This document shows, piece after piece, positions 8,827 through 16,820 of a DNA stretch of 60,361 nucleotides (positions within the stretch are counted from its first letter, which is position 1; each line of letters opens with the position of its first letter). A program made the translations under genes and the position numbers. The notes beneath the pieces were generated by a model. The model was not told where the DNA came from and searched no databases. It saw only the letters and a list, made by a program, of their open reading frames with translations. This DNA comes from an uncultured Clostridia bacterium (GTDB lineage: Bacteria > Bacillota > Clostridia > TANB77 > CAG-508): contig CATGLK010000013.1 of NCBI GenBank assembly GCA_949538735.1, positions 1 through 60,361 on the forward strand. The letters run 5' to 3'.

Positions 8827-10578
8827 TTAATCTTTAATTAAAACTGCTTTTATTCTTCTTACTCCTGATGAACTAGACTCTTCTTTTTTAATTTTAAATC
8901 TACCTAGTTCTTTTGTATTGTTAACATGTGGGCCACCACATAGTTCTTTTGATACTGTTCCTATTGAATATACAGTTACAATATCAGGATATTTTTCTAT
9001 AAACATACATTCAGCACCTGATTTTATAGCATCTTCTTTGCTCATTTCTTGTTTTGTTACAGGTAATTCTTCTGCAATCCATTGATTTACTAAATCTTCT
9101 ACTTGCTTTTTCTCTTCGTCTGTTAATTTATGGTCACAGTTGAAGTCAAACCTCATTCTGTCTACTGTTATGTTTGAGCCCCTTTGATGTGCGTCTTTTC
9201 CTATAACTTGTTTTAGTGCTGCATTTAAAAGGTGTGTTGCTGTGTGGTATGCTATTGTCTCTTCTGTTTGTTCTGCTAATCCACCTTTGAATTTTTGCTC
9301 TGAACCTGCTCTTGATTTTTCTTGGTGTTTTTTGAATAGTTCGTCAAATTCTTTTAAGTTGATTTCGTATCCGTTTTCTTCTGCTAGTTCTTTTGTTACT
9401 TCTGGTGGGAAACCATATGTGTCATATAGTTTGAATACTACATCTCCTGGAATTGTTTTTGTTTCTTGTAATTTGTTTATTGCTTTTTGGAATTCTTTTT
9501 CTCCATTTGCTAGTGTTTTTACAAATTTGTCTTTTTCTTCTAGCATTGTAGCTATTATTATTTCTTTGTTTTTCTCTAATTCTGGGTACATTTCTTTTAA
9601 GTTTTCAACATTGATTTCTATTAATGTTGATAGCTCATTTAAATCTATTTGTAGTTTATTTAAGTGTCTAATCATTCTTCTTATTAATCTTCTTAAAATA
9701 TATCCTCTATCTATGTTACTTGGTCTTCCGCCGTCTGCTATTAACATCATACTTGAACGCAAGTGTTCTGCTATTATTCTTCTACTTTCTATGTTGTCCA
9801 CTTTTTGTAATTCTTCTAGTTTTTTAATTATTGGGCTGAATAATTCTGTATCAAATGGAGTTTCTTTTCCTTGTAGTAACATTGCCATTCTTTCTAGTCC
9901 TAGCCCTGTATCTACGTTTTGTTGTTTTAATTTTCTATATCCGTCTTTGTCTTTAAAGTATTCCATAAATACATTGTTCCAAATTTCAACATATTTTCCA
10001 CAGTCACATGAAGGTTGACAATCTGCTGAACATGCTGGTTTTCCTGTGTCATAGAACATTTCTGTGTCTGGTCCACATGGTCCTTCTTCTCCTGCAATCC
10101 ACCAGTTATCGTCTTTTCCATAATAGTAGATATGTCCATCTAATATTCCTGCTTTTTTCCAAGCCTCTGCTGCCACTTCGTCTCTTGGGCAATCTTCATC
10201 TCCTGCAAATACTGTTACTGATAGTTTTTCTACTGGTATTCCTAATTCTTTTGTTAAGAATTCAAAGCTCATTGCTATGGACTCTTCTTTGAAATAGTCT
10301 CCTAATGACCAGTTTCCTAACATTTCAAAATATGTTAGGTGTCTGTTGTCTCCAACTTCTTCTATATCATTTGTTCTTACGCATTTTTGATAGTCTGTAA
10401 GACGTTTTCCTTCTGGGTGTTTTTCTCCTAATAGATATGGTACTAGTGGTTGCATTCCTGCTGTTGTAAATAATACAGAAGGGTCATTTTCTGGTATCAG
10501 TGGTGCTGACGGAATTACTACATGTCCATGTTTTTGGAAGAATTCTAAGTATTTTTTTCTTATTTCTATTGCTTTCAT
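8827..10578 (-). CDS. alaS: Alanyl-tRNA synthetase, short form without the C-terminal domain
   Basis: AlaRS charges tRNA-Ala with alanine. The class II catalytic core is at residues 1-240 (motifs FTTAGMQPLVPY, NDIEEVGDNRHLTYFEM, GLGLERMAML) and the tRNA-recognition part at 240-440. The editing domain follows, with HTATH and the CGGPHV metal/active-site motif at the end. The protein has 583 residues against about 870-880 for the usual enzyme: the DHHA1/C-Ala domain after the editing domain is missing. The stop codon is followed at once by a repeat element and then another gene, so the missing part is not simply out of frame. The start MKAIEIRKK (10576-10578) was preferred because an upstream GTG falls inside the AAAGGAG ribosome binding site. 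It lies 37 bases after the SecF-like gene. Confidence 0.95.
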   Translation of the reverse strand: MKAIEIRKKYLEFFQKHGHVVIPSAPLIPENDPSVLFTTAGMQPLVPYLLGEKHPEGKRLTDYQKCVRTNDIEEVGDNRHLTYFEMLGNWSLGDYFKEESIAMSFEFLTKELGIPVEKLSVTVFAGDEDCPRDEVAAEAWKKAGILDGHIYYYGKDDNWWIAGEEGPCGPDTEMFYDTGKPACSADCQPSCDCGKYVEIWNNVFMEYFKDKDGYRKLKQQNVDTGLGLERMAMLLQGKETPFDTELFSPIIKKLEELQKVDNIESRRIIAEHLRSSMMLIADGGRPSNIDRGYILRRLIRRMIRHLNKLQIDLNELSTLIEINVENLKEMYPELEKNKEIIIATMLEEKDKFVKTLANGEKEFQKAINKLQETKTIPGDVVFKLYDTYGFPPEVTKELAEENGYEINLKEFDELFKKHQEKSRAGSEQKFKGGLAEQTEETIAYHTATHLLNAALKQVIGKDAHQRGSNITVDRMRFDFNCDHKLTDEEKKQVEDLVNQWIAEELPVTKQEMSKEDAIKSGAECMFIEKYPDIVTVYSIGTVSKELCGGPHVNNTKELGRFKIKKEESSSSGVRRIKAVLIKD

Positions 10579-10615
10579 TTTATTTATCACTCCTTTCGAT
10601 TTTGCCTACTTCTTT

Positions 10616-11266
10616 CTATTCTTCTTTTTGTGCTTCTAATTCTTTTTCAAATTTAGTAGTTACACCTACAAATGTTAACATATATACTGTAATTACCATT
10701 GGAATTGTTAATCTTCCTATTGGAATTCTTGTAATTGCAATTAAGCTGATTAGTGTTGCTTCTGCTATTACTAGTGTTAACACTGTTTTTAAAATTACAT
10801 TTATTATATTTAATTTTCTATATCTTATTGCCATATAAACTAGTGTTATTCCTGTTGCAATTGCAAATGGCCAAATATATGGATTTATTAAGTCTCTTCC
10901 TTTTGTGTTTGGTACTGTTACTATTTCTGTTTCTTCTGCTTTTAGCTCTAATTCGTATTTTTCATTTACTTTTTCTATTATTTTTTGTTTTTGTTCTTCT
11001 GTTATTTCTTTTGCTATTATGCTAACAGAATCTCCATATACTTCTACTTTTTGAACTATCACTTGTTCATTTGGCATAATTTCTTTTGTTATGTTTTGTA
11101 TGTCTGCTATTTTAAAATCTTCTCCTAAGTATAGTTCCAATTTTTGGGCTGTTTGAAATCTTAAATCAAAATTAAATCCCATAAATGCTACAACTGCTAT
11201 TCCTGCTATTATTATAATTGCAACAATTGACATTATTATTTTTTGTTTTTTTGTTAAATTTTTCAT
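10616..11266 (-). CDS. secF: SecF-like protein-export membrane protein, shortened
   Basis: The 216-residue protein has one N-terminal membrane helix (IIMSIVAIIIIAGIAVVAFM), an extracellular part with FNFDLRFQ and a ferredoxin-like segment, then about three more hydrophobic helices. The layout and its place 13 bases after a SecD-like gene indicate SecF, which with SecD uses proton motive force to assist SecYEG export. It is shorter than usual SecF (about 290-310 residues, six helices) and lacks clear copies of the usual conserved motifs, so it is divergent and may have lost helices. AGGAGG ribosome binding site. The call depends partly on the neighbour. Confidence 0.65.
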   Translation of the reverse strand: MKNLTKKQKIIMSIVAIIIIAGIAVVAFMGFNFDLRFQTAQKLELYLGEDFKIADIQNITKEIMPNEQVIVQKVEVYGDSVSIIAKEITEEQKQKIIEKVNEKYELELKAEETEIVTVPNTKGRDLINPYIWPFAIATGITLVYMAIRYRKLNIINVILKTVLTLVIAEATLISLIAITRIPIGRLTIPMVITVYMLTFVGVTTKFEKELEAQKEE

Positions 11267-11279
11267 TATTTATTTCCTC

Positions 11280-12731
11280 CTATTTGTCAGCTTCTATTTT
11301 TAATAAAATATTTGTTATTATAGCGTTATAAATAGCAATTAATGTAATTCCCCAGAACATTACCATTCCAAAGCTACTAATAGGGCTCCAGTTGATAAAG
11401 CAAAATACTATTGCTAATATGCAAACTGGTATTATTCTAATAAAGAATTCTTTGTATGTTTCTGCTATTCCTTTATTTGCAGCTGTTTTAGTAAGTTTTT
11501 CTTCTTTTAATTTTGAAAGTAGTTTATTTACAAAAATATAATTTAGTACTAATACAATTGCTATTGCAAATATTCCTTCTATTGATATTACTACATTTGC
11601 GTATCTTATTAATATTAAAAATATTGATATTAGACCTATATATGATATTGTTGCAAGTGCTCCTAATTTTTTATATCTTACAATTAATACTATTAAAGCT
11701 ACTACAACTACTGCTAATAGTGCATATACAACAATGCTTAATTCTTGATTTGTTACATCTGATAATACATATGAATTTTCTGTTGCTTGATATTTAACAG
11801 GTAGATTTCCTGTATCTAATACTACTGCTATACTTGACGCTTGAGCTGCATATCCTTGTAGTGTTTTTTGGTCTGATGAAGCTCCCCCCATTGATAATTG
11901 CATTTTCCCTGTTCTCATTGGTTCTTCAAAATTTGTTGTCATTATTTCTGTATCATCTATTTTTATTGTTACTTTTTTCTCTGTTTTTTCTTCACCATTT
12001 TCATCTGTTTCTGTTGTATTTGTTGTTGCAGCCTCGTCTGTTGCCTCTTCTTTATTCTCTGTTTCGACTGGTTTTAAATATCTGTTACTTATATCTTCTA
12101 ATTTTTTTGCACTGTCTTTTGTAAATTCAATATTTAAGTATATTCTTGTTTTAGCTACTGCAGATGTTGATGTATTATCTGCTCCTGTCATAACATTTGC
12201 TAATTTTATATCATTGTTATCCATTAAAACTTCGCCTGTTTCACTATCTTGTATTGTGAATTTTCCGACTGTTACTAATTGGCTTACAACTGTATCTGTT
12301 GAATCATCTTCTGGAATTTCTACTACTATATCTCCTGCTTGTGTATCTAATTTGATTGTGTAATTATTTACTCCCATTTTTTGAAGTCTTTTTTCTAATA
12401 TTTCTTTTGCTTTTTTGTAATTTTCTTCATTTTTTACATCTTCACTATTGTTTGGAACTTCTTCCTTTGTGTATCCTTTTTCAGTCATTTGTTCTTCTGT
12501 TAAATTTTCTGTATCTTTAACTTCTTTTCCTTCTGAATCTTTTACTACTGTTGTTGTTCCTGTATCTACTTCTAATCTAACAGTTCTTGTCCCTTCTAAA
12601 TCCATTGCATATTTGTAGTCTTCTACTACATTTTCCATTCTATTTTGTTTTTGTACATAAATTCCACCAAAAGCTATTGCTGTAATTAATATAATTGCTA
12701 GTGTTATTGTTAATATTTTTACCTTTTTCAT
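11280..12731 (-). CDS. secD: SecD-like protein-export membrane protein, divergent
   Basis: The 483-residue protein has an N-terminal membrane helix, a large extracytoplasmic part and about six C-terminal helices, the SecD arrangement. The DLEGTRTVRLEV segment near residue 43 corresponds to the SecD motif DLxGGxxxxLEV, and AKEILEKRLQKMGVNNYTI with VVEIP matches the first periplasmic (P1) region. It carries an acidic Thr/Glu-rich insert (around residues 225-260) and has poorly conserved C-terminal helices compared with textbook SecD. The start MKKVKILTI (12729-12731) has GGAGG seven bases upstream; the open frame extends further upstream without one. It lies between the HD protein and the SecF-like gene with 13-base gaps on both sides. 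Confidence 0.75.
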   Translation of the reverse strand: MKKVKILTITLAIILITAIAFGGIYVQKQNRMENVVEDYKYAMDLEGTRTVRLEVDTGTTTVVKDSEGKEVKDTENLTEEQMTEKGYTKEEVPNNSEDVKNEENYKKAKEILEKRLQKMGVNNYTIKLDTQAGDIVVEIPEDDSTDTVVSQLVTVGKFTIQDSETGEVLMDNNDIKLANVMTGADNTSTSAVAKTRIYLNIEFTKDSAKKLEDISNRYLKPVETENKEEATDEAATTNTTETDENGEEKTEKKVTIKIDDTEIMTTNFEEPMRTGKMQLSMGGASSDQKTLQGYAAQASSIAVVLDTGNLPVKYQATENSYVLSDVTNQELSIVVYALLAVVVVALIVLIVRYKKLGALATISYIGLISIFLILIRYANVVISIEGIFAIAIVLVLNYIFVNKLLSKLKEEKLTKTAANKGIAETYKEFFIRIIPVCILAIVFCFINWSPISSFGMVMFWGITLIAIYNAIITNILLKIEADK

Positions 12732-12744
12732 TTTATTTCCTCCA

Positions 12745-13404
12745 TTATAATAATTTTGTTCCATTGATTATTAGTTCAAACCATATTCGTAAGTATTTTG
12801 CTGCATATTTGCTCATAATTGTTCTATCAATAAATATTTGAAAATAATCTAGTACTGGACATATTTGATTATTAATTGTTAAATTTAATGTTATCTTTCT
12901 ATTTTCAGTATCTAATTTTAGCTCTGCATCTGTTACTGCATAATTTACTTTATCGTGTATATCAAATGTTGAAATATTTTGATTTCTTACTCTATCTCTA
13001 TGCACATCTGACTTATCTGCCAAAATTATCGCCGCTGATATATCACTCACCGCTGTTCCCGTTTTTTCATCATGATTTCCAATTGCCATCATTATTTGCG
13101 TTCTTTCTTCTACTGGCATTCCCATTTCTTTCAAAATGTTGTATGCAATTATTGCTCCATTATGTGCGTGGTCTACTCTGTTTACACAGTTTCCGATATC
13201 ATGCAAATACCCTGCAATTCTCGCCAGTTCTACTGTTCTTTCTGGATATCCTAACTGCTCTAATATATCCCCAGCTCTTTTTGACACAATTGAAATGTGT
13301 CTGTGGCTATGTTCTGTATAGCCTAATCCGTCTAATTGCTGTTGCGCGCCTTGTATTAACGCTTCAACTTCCGGATTTTTTCGAACATCTTCTAATTTTA
13401 TCAT
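12745..13404 (-). CDS. HD-domain phosphohydrolase
   Basis: The 219-residue soluble protein has the HD metal-binding pattern: HSHRHISIV, then YLHDIGN (the HD pair), HAHNG, GNHDEKTG, and a downstream Asp in LADKSD. Such proteins hydrolyse phosphomonoester or phosphodiester bonds of nucleotides; the substrate cannot be told. The C-terminal 70 residues are beta-rich and of unknown role. It has its own strong promoter and heads a tight gene series with secD, secF and alaS. AGGAGG ribosome binding site before the ATG. Confidence 0.85.
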   Translation of the reverse strand: MIKLEDVRKNPEVEALIQGAQQQLDGLGYTEHSHRHISIVSKRAGDILEQLGYPERTVELARIAGYLHDIGNCVNRVDHAHNGAIIAYNILKEMGMPVEERTQIMMAIGNHDEKTGTAVSDISAAIILADKSDVHRDRVRNQNISTFDIHDKVNYAVTDAELKLDTENRKITLNLTINNQICPVLDYFQIFIDRTIMSKYAAKYLRIWFELIINGTKLL

Positions 13405-13436
13405 TTTGTCCTCCTTGATATAACTTGTCCTATAAA

Positions 13437-13465
13437 ATTTTATATTAAATTTCCAAAAATATCAA
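13437..13465 (-). promoter_or_regulatory. Promoter of the HD/secD/secF/alaS series
   Basis: TTGATA (13460-13465), a 17-base spacer and TAAAAT (13437-13442) on the minus strand, about 30 bases upstream of the HD gene. Confidence 0.65.
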
Positions 13466-13503
13466 CTGTTTTGGGGAAATTCTTTCAAAATATCCATTGT
13501 ATC

Positions 13504-13557
13504 CATTAGAGACGTTTCTTTTTGGACAAAAATGTCAACTTGGAAACGTCCCTAATG
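13504..13557. repeat. REP-like element (ACGTTTCC/GGAAACGT family)
   Basis: An imperfect palindrome: CATTAGAGACGTTTC on the left pairs with GGAAACGTCCCTAATG on the right, with TTGGACAAAAATGTCAA in the centre. Same family as 17922, 19503 and 24591. It ends at the stop codon of the gene at 13562. Confidence 0.85.
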
Positions 13558-13561
13558 AACA

Positions 13562-13948
13562 TTATTTTTTGTTTACTCCAATAATTCCACCTAATATCCC
13601 AAAGATCATTCCTACTGCTATCATTATTATGCTTTGTATATTTAGTCCAAATCTCCAATTTAATATGCTTGAAATTAAGTACAGAATTACTATGTATATT
13701 CCGCCTATTAATCCCCCATTTATTATTCCATTCTTTTTTATTTTTATGCTTCCTATTGAGCTTCCAAGCAATATACTTATTCCTGTTACCACTATTATCA
13801 CTGGTGTTATTGTATTTTCACTTGTGTTTGTGTACGCTAATATTATTGAGAATATTAATAGCATTATGACTGTTGATATCATCGCTATTCCTATTCCTTT
13901 AAATATGTTTTTTGTTGTTTCTTCAAAATTTGTTTTGTAGTTTTCCAT
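13562..13948 (-). CDS. TIGR04086-type small membrane protein
   Basis: A 128-residue protein with four hydrophobic helices: GIGIAMISTVIMLLIFSII, then TPVIIVVTGISILLGSSIG, GLIGGIYIVILYLISSIL and SIIMIAVGMIFGILGGIIG. The pattern fits the TIGR04086 family of small four-helix Firmicutes proteins, whose function is unknown. I place the start at MENYKTNF (13946-13948) behind AAAGGGTG; a GTG three codons earlier would overlap the ribosome binding site. It stands between REP-like repeats and the zincin-like gene, with no clear functional link to either. Confidence 0.75.
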   Translation of the reverse strand: MENYKTNFEETTKNIFKGIGIAMISTVIMLLIFSIILAYTNTSENTITPVIIVVTGISILLGSSIGSIKIKKNGIINGGLIGGIYIVILYLISSILNWRFGLNIQSIIMIAVGMIFGILGGIIGVNKK

Positions 13949-14006
13949 TTTTTTCACCCTTTCTATTTCATTTATATTTTTTTAGGGTGTTAAATAGAAC
14001 TATATT

Positions 14007-15548
14007 TTAGCGTTCATTTTCGTTATCCGCATACATTTTATTGTCTGTTTGTCTTTTATTGCGTTGTAATATTTGTTCATTTATTGTATTTATAACTTCC
14101 TGTTTTTCATTATATGACTTTTCTATTTTTTCTTGTGTTTCTTTTTGATTTTTCCAAGGTGATTCTGATTTTAGCATGTCTTTTAATATTAATTCAGGTG
14201 GATAATCAACTCTTAGTTCATCTATTGTTAAAATATGTTGTTCTATAAATTGTTTTGCTGAAATTTCTTCTCCATCTTTTAAAGTTAATGTTCCTTTTTT
14301 AGGAATGAATTTTAAAAATTGAGTTCTTATAAATTTTTCTGCATCTATTTCTATATTTTGATTTAAGAGTGGAATAACATATTTTTTATTTAATAAATTA
14401 TCATCTATAGTATCCATAAATTCATTAAAAGATAGTTGCACTTTTTGATTATTTTCCTCCACTTCAATAATTCCAGTTTTATTGTTTGAAGGTAATATAA
14501 ATCCTTCTTCTTGATTTTCCATTTCTTGTGCTTTTGCCATTTTTAACGATGCTTCTATTTTTCTATCTTTCTTTTTATCAAAATATTTAGAAATTTCTTT
14601 TGTAATTTTATTTAATTTTACATCTCCAATCTTTGCAATCGCCTCTTCTATTTCTTCTGTTGAGCTTCTTTTTAGTTGCTCGTATATTAGTTCATAATAC
14701 ATCTCTTGTGAATCTTTTAACAAATCTTTATCACCATTTAGCATTTGTTCTTCGACTTGCATATTTTTGACTAATTCTATAACTGTTTTTCTACTTCCGT
14801 CTAAATTATATTCTTTTTGTAAAATTGGATATTTTAACAGTCCTTCTGTTATTTTCTTTTCACATATAATATTATCTAAAAGCTGTATTGCTAATTTGTC
14901 TCTATCCATAGATGTTTTCGATGTTTCATATTTGCAATTTTCAAATATTCCTTTTTCTATGTCTCTTAAATTTGCAATTTTCTTATCAAGTGTTTTCATT
15001 ATTTCCAAATATCTAGTACATTCAATATATCTAGCATCTTTTTCCATTGCATATACATAATAATTGTTTTTATAGAATCTTTCCTTATTTCTTAATATCA
15101 TATCTCTTGCAAAAATTAATGCATTTTTATTGCTTTGATTAGTTTGAGTCATTAAATATTGTTGATAATGCCTCATTTCATGTATCATTGCCATAAATAC
15201 TTTTTTACATTTTAGTATTCTAACTTCTTTATTATTATCATTTAATTTTGTACATATTCTAAAAATATTTATTTCAATTCTTGGAGTTATATCATTATTT
15301 TGATTTTTTTCATAGATAAAATTTGCTGCATCACCAATTTTTTCGTTATCTATAAATTCAAAATTTAATTTTTCTTTTTTTCCGATAGTGTTTATATTTT
15401 CTGCTTCTAGTTGAAGTATCTTAACTAATGTTTCTTTTATTTCTTCTATTATGGAATCTTGCTTATCGTTTAATTTGTTTTCCTCAAAATAGTTTATAAT
15501 TCTTTCCATTTTTTCTTTAACTAATATCTCTTTTTCATTTTTATCCAT
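14007..15548 (-). CDS. Unrecognised protein with an HExxH zincin-like motif
   Basis: The 513-residue protein has no signal peptide or membrane segment, so it is cytoplasmic. The only functional sign is IHEMRHYQQ at about residue 127, a match to the zinc-metallopeptidase motif HExxH inside a helix-like stretch. A third metal ligand could not be assigned. The rest is Lys/Glu-rich, helical and partly coiled-coil-like, with Gln/Glu-rich stretches near the C-terminus. A peptidase-like fold may have been kept with or without activity. It stands alone, just downstream of the tRNA pair on the same strand, and may be reached by read-through from the tRNA promoter. AGGGG lies before the ATG. Confidence 0.6.
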   Translation of the reverse strand: MDKNEKEILVKEKMERIINYFEENKLNDKQDSIIEEIKETLVKILQLEAENINTIGKKEKLNFEFIDNEKIGDAANFIYEKNQNNDITPRIEINIFRICTKLNDNNKEVRILKCKKVFMAMIHEMRHYQQYLMTQTNQSNKNALIFARDMILRNKERFYKNNYYVYAMEKDARYIECTRYLEIMKTLDKKIANLRDIEKGIFENCKYETSKTSMDRDKLAIQLLDNIICEKKITEGLLKYPILQKEYNLDGSRKTVIELVKNMQVEEQMLNGDKDLLKDSQEMYYELIYEQLKRSSTEEIEEAIAKIGDVKLNKITKEISKYFDKKKDRKIEASLKMAKAQEMENQEEGFILPSNNKTGIIEVEENNQKVQLSFNEFMDTIDDNLLNKKYVIPLLNQNIEIDAEKFIRTQFLKFIPKKGTLTLKDGEEISAKQFIEQHILTIDELRVDYPPELILKDMLKSESPWKNQKETQEKIEKSYNEKQEVINTINEQILQRNKRQTDNKMYADNENER

Positions 15549-15625
15549 AATTTCCCCTTATTTAATAAAAAAAATTATCATATTTAAACCCATTTTTTAA
15601 TAAGTTTAATAGATAATTTTCTAAT

Positions 15626-15700
15626 TGGCTGGGCTGGCTAGATTCGAACTAGCGCATGCCAGAGTCAAAGTCTGGTGCCTTACCGCTTGGCTACAGCCCA
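15626..15700 (-). tRNA. tRNA-Gln (anticodon TTG)
   Basis: A complete cloverleaf reads on the minus strand. The acceptor stem is TGGGCTG/CAGCCCA. The anticodon stem-loop is CCAGA-CT-TTG-AC-TCTGG. The T-arm is CTAG-TTCGAAT-CTAG. The discriminator is G and CCA is encoded. It follows tRNA-His by 13 bases and shares its promoter. Confidence 0.96.
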
Positions 15701-15713
15701 ATATATAATTAAA

Positions 15714-15791
15714 TGGGGTGGAAGATGGGACTCGAACCCACGGTCTCCAGTGCCACAAACTGGCGCGTTAACCAACTACGCTACATCCACC
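15714..15791 (-). tRNA. tRNA-His (anticodon GTG)
   Basis: A full cloverleaf with anticodon stem-loop CCAGT-TT-GTG-GC-ACTGG, D-stem GCGT/ACGC and T-arm GTGGG-TTCGAGT-CCCAT. The extra 5' G (position -1) faces the C discriminator, as required for histidine identity, and CCA is encoded. The acceptor stem GTGGATG/CTTCCAC has a U-U mismatch at the sixth pair. Confidence 0.96.
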
Positions 15792-15830
15792 ATTGTTCAC
15801 GTGCACCTATAAACCTTGAGCACATTTAAT

Positions 15831-15860
15831 ATTATAACCAATTTACACCCCATTTGTCAA
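15831..15860 (-). promoter_or_regulatory. Promoter of the tRNA-His/tRNA-Gln unit
   Basis: Consensus TTGACA (15855-15860), an 18-base spacer and TATAAT (15831-15836), about 40 bases upstream of tRNA-His. Confidence 0.8.
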
Positions 15861-15894
15861 CTGTTTTTCAAAATTTTATATTAAATTTTTATAT

Positions 15895-15936
15895 AGTCCA
15901 CAAGAAAAGTTACTTTTTTGCATTAACTTGTGGACT
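15895..15936 (-). terminator. Probable terminator after the cyclophilin gene
   Basis: A 10-bp perfect stem AGTCCACAAG/CTTGTGGACT encloses a 22-base AT-rich loop and is followed on the minus strand by ATATAAAAATTT. The long loop and weak U-tract make it a moderate candidate. Confidence 0.5.
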
Positions 15937-15974
15937 TTGAAATTTCAAATATAACAGGAAAAGCTCCTATCTTT

Positions 15975-16769
15975 CTATTGTGCTGTTGATAAATTATTTG
16001 GATCAATACCATATTGAGAATATAGCCAATTCATATAGTTAAATGGTTCTAAAGTCTTTGGTTCTCCATAATTCACACCATTTGTTTCAACTTTAATAGA
16101 TGTAATTTTAACTGGATTTACTGGTGTGCTAACTTCTGCATTTGCTGAGCTTTCTTCACCTTCGCTATTTGCTTTTACTTCAACTTCTTCTATTTTATGC
16201 ACCACGTCCATTCCTTCAATTACTTTACCAAAAGATGTATAATATCCATTTAATGATGTTGTTTCTTTTGTCATAATAAAGAATTGTGAACTTCCTGAGT
16301 TATAAGATTCTTCTGCTAAGCTTTGAGAATATTGAGTATAGTCATTTCTTGCCATACCAATAACTCCTTCTTCAAATTTCAATTTATTGTTAACTCCATT
16401 TGATATAAATTCACCTTTTATTGTGTATTCTTTATCTTCTCCACCGTCTTTCAAGTCTGCTAAAGTTGCTGAACCACTTCCTGTTCCTGCTTTATCTCCA
16501 CCTTGTATCATAAAATCTTTTACTACTCTGTGAAAAGTTAATCCGTCATAAAATCCTCTGTTTGCAAGTGTTACAAAGTTTGCTACTGTTTCTGGTGCTA
16601 AATCTGGGTATAATTCAATTTTTATTGTTCCAAAGTTTTCTACTTCCATTGTGGCTATTGGATTTTCAACTTTCATAGTTGCTTTTTTGTAGTATCCATA
16701 TCCTACTGTTGCTAGTAATATTATTACTAAAATTAATGCAATTATCCATATAATATTTTTTGTTTTCAT
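15975..16769 (-). CDS. Membrane-anchored peptidyl-prolyl cis-trans isomerase, cyclophilin type
   Basis: Cyclophilins speed cis-trans isomerisation of proline bonds during folding. The 264-residue protein starts with a hydrophobic anchor (IIWIIALILVIILLATVGY) followed by the cyclophilin domain: VANFVTLANRGFYDGLTFHRVV with the catalytic FHRV, then GGDKAGTGSG, GVIGMARN, SQFFIMT and FGKVIEGMDVV. The anchor without a lipobox places it on the outer face of the membrane, presumably helping fold exported proteins. A Ser/Glu-rich insert lies near residues 205-220. GGAGA precedes the ATG. It follows disA by 51 bases and may be co-transcribed with it. Confidence 0.93.
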   Translation of the reverse strand: MKTKNIIWIIALILVIILLATVGYGYYKKATMKVENPIATMEVENFGTIKIELYPDLAPETVANFVTLANRGFYDGLTFHRVVKDFMIQGGDKAGTGSGSATLADLKDGGEDKEYTIKGEFISNGVNNKLKFEEGVIGMARNDYTQYSQSLAEESYNSGSSQFFIMTKETTSLNGYYTSFGKVIEGMDVVHKIEEVEVKANSEGEESSANAEVSTPVNPVKITSIKVETNGVNYGEPKTLEPFNYMNWLYSQYGIDPNNLSTAQ

Positions 16770-16820
16770 TTTTCTTCTCCTTTTCTTCTTTGAAGCTTTT
16801 GCTTCTGTTTATTTATAATT

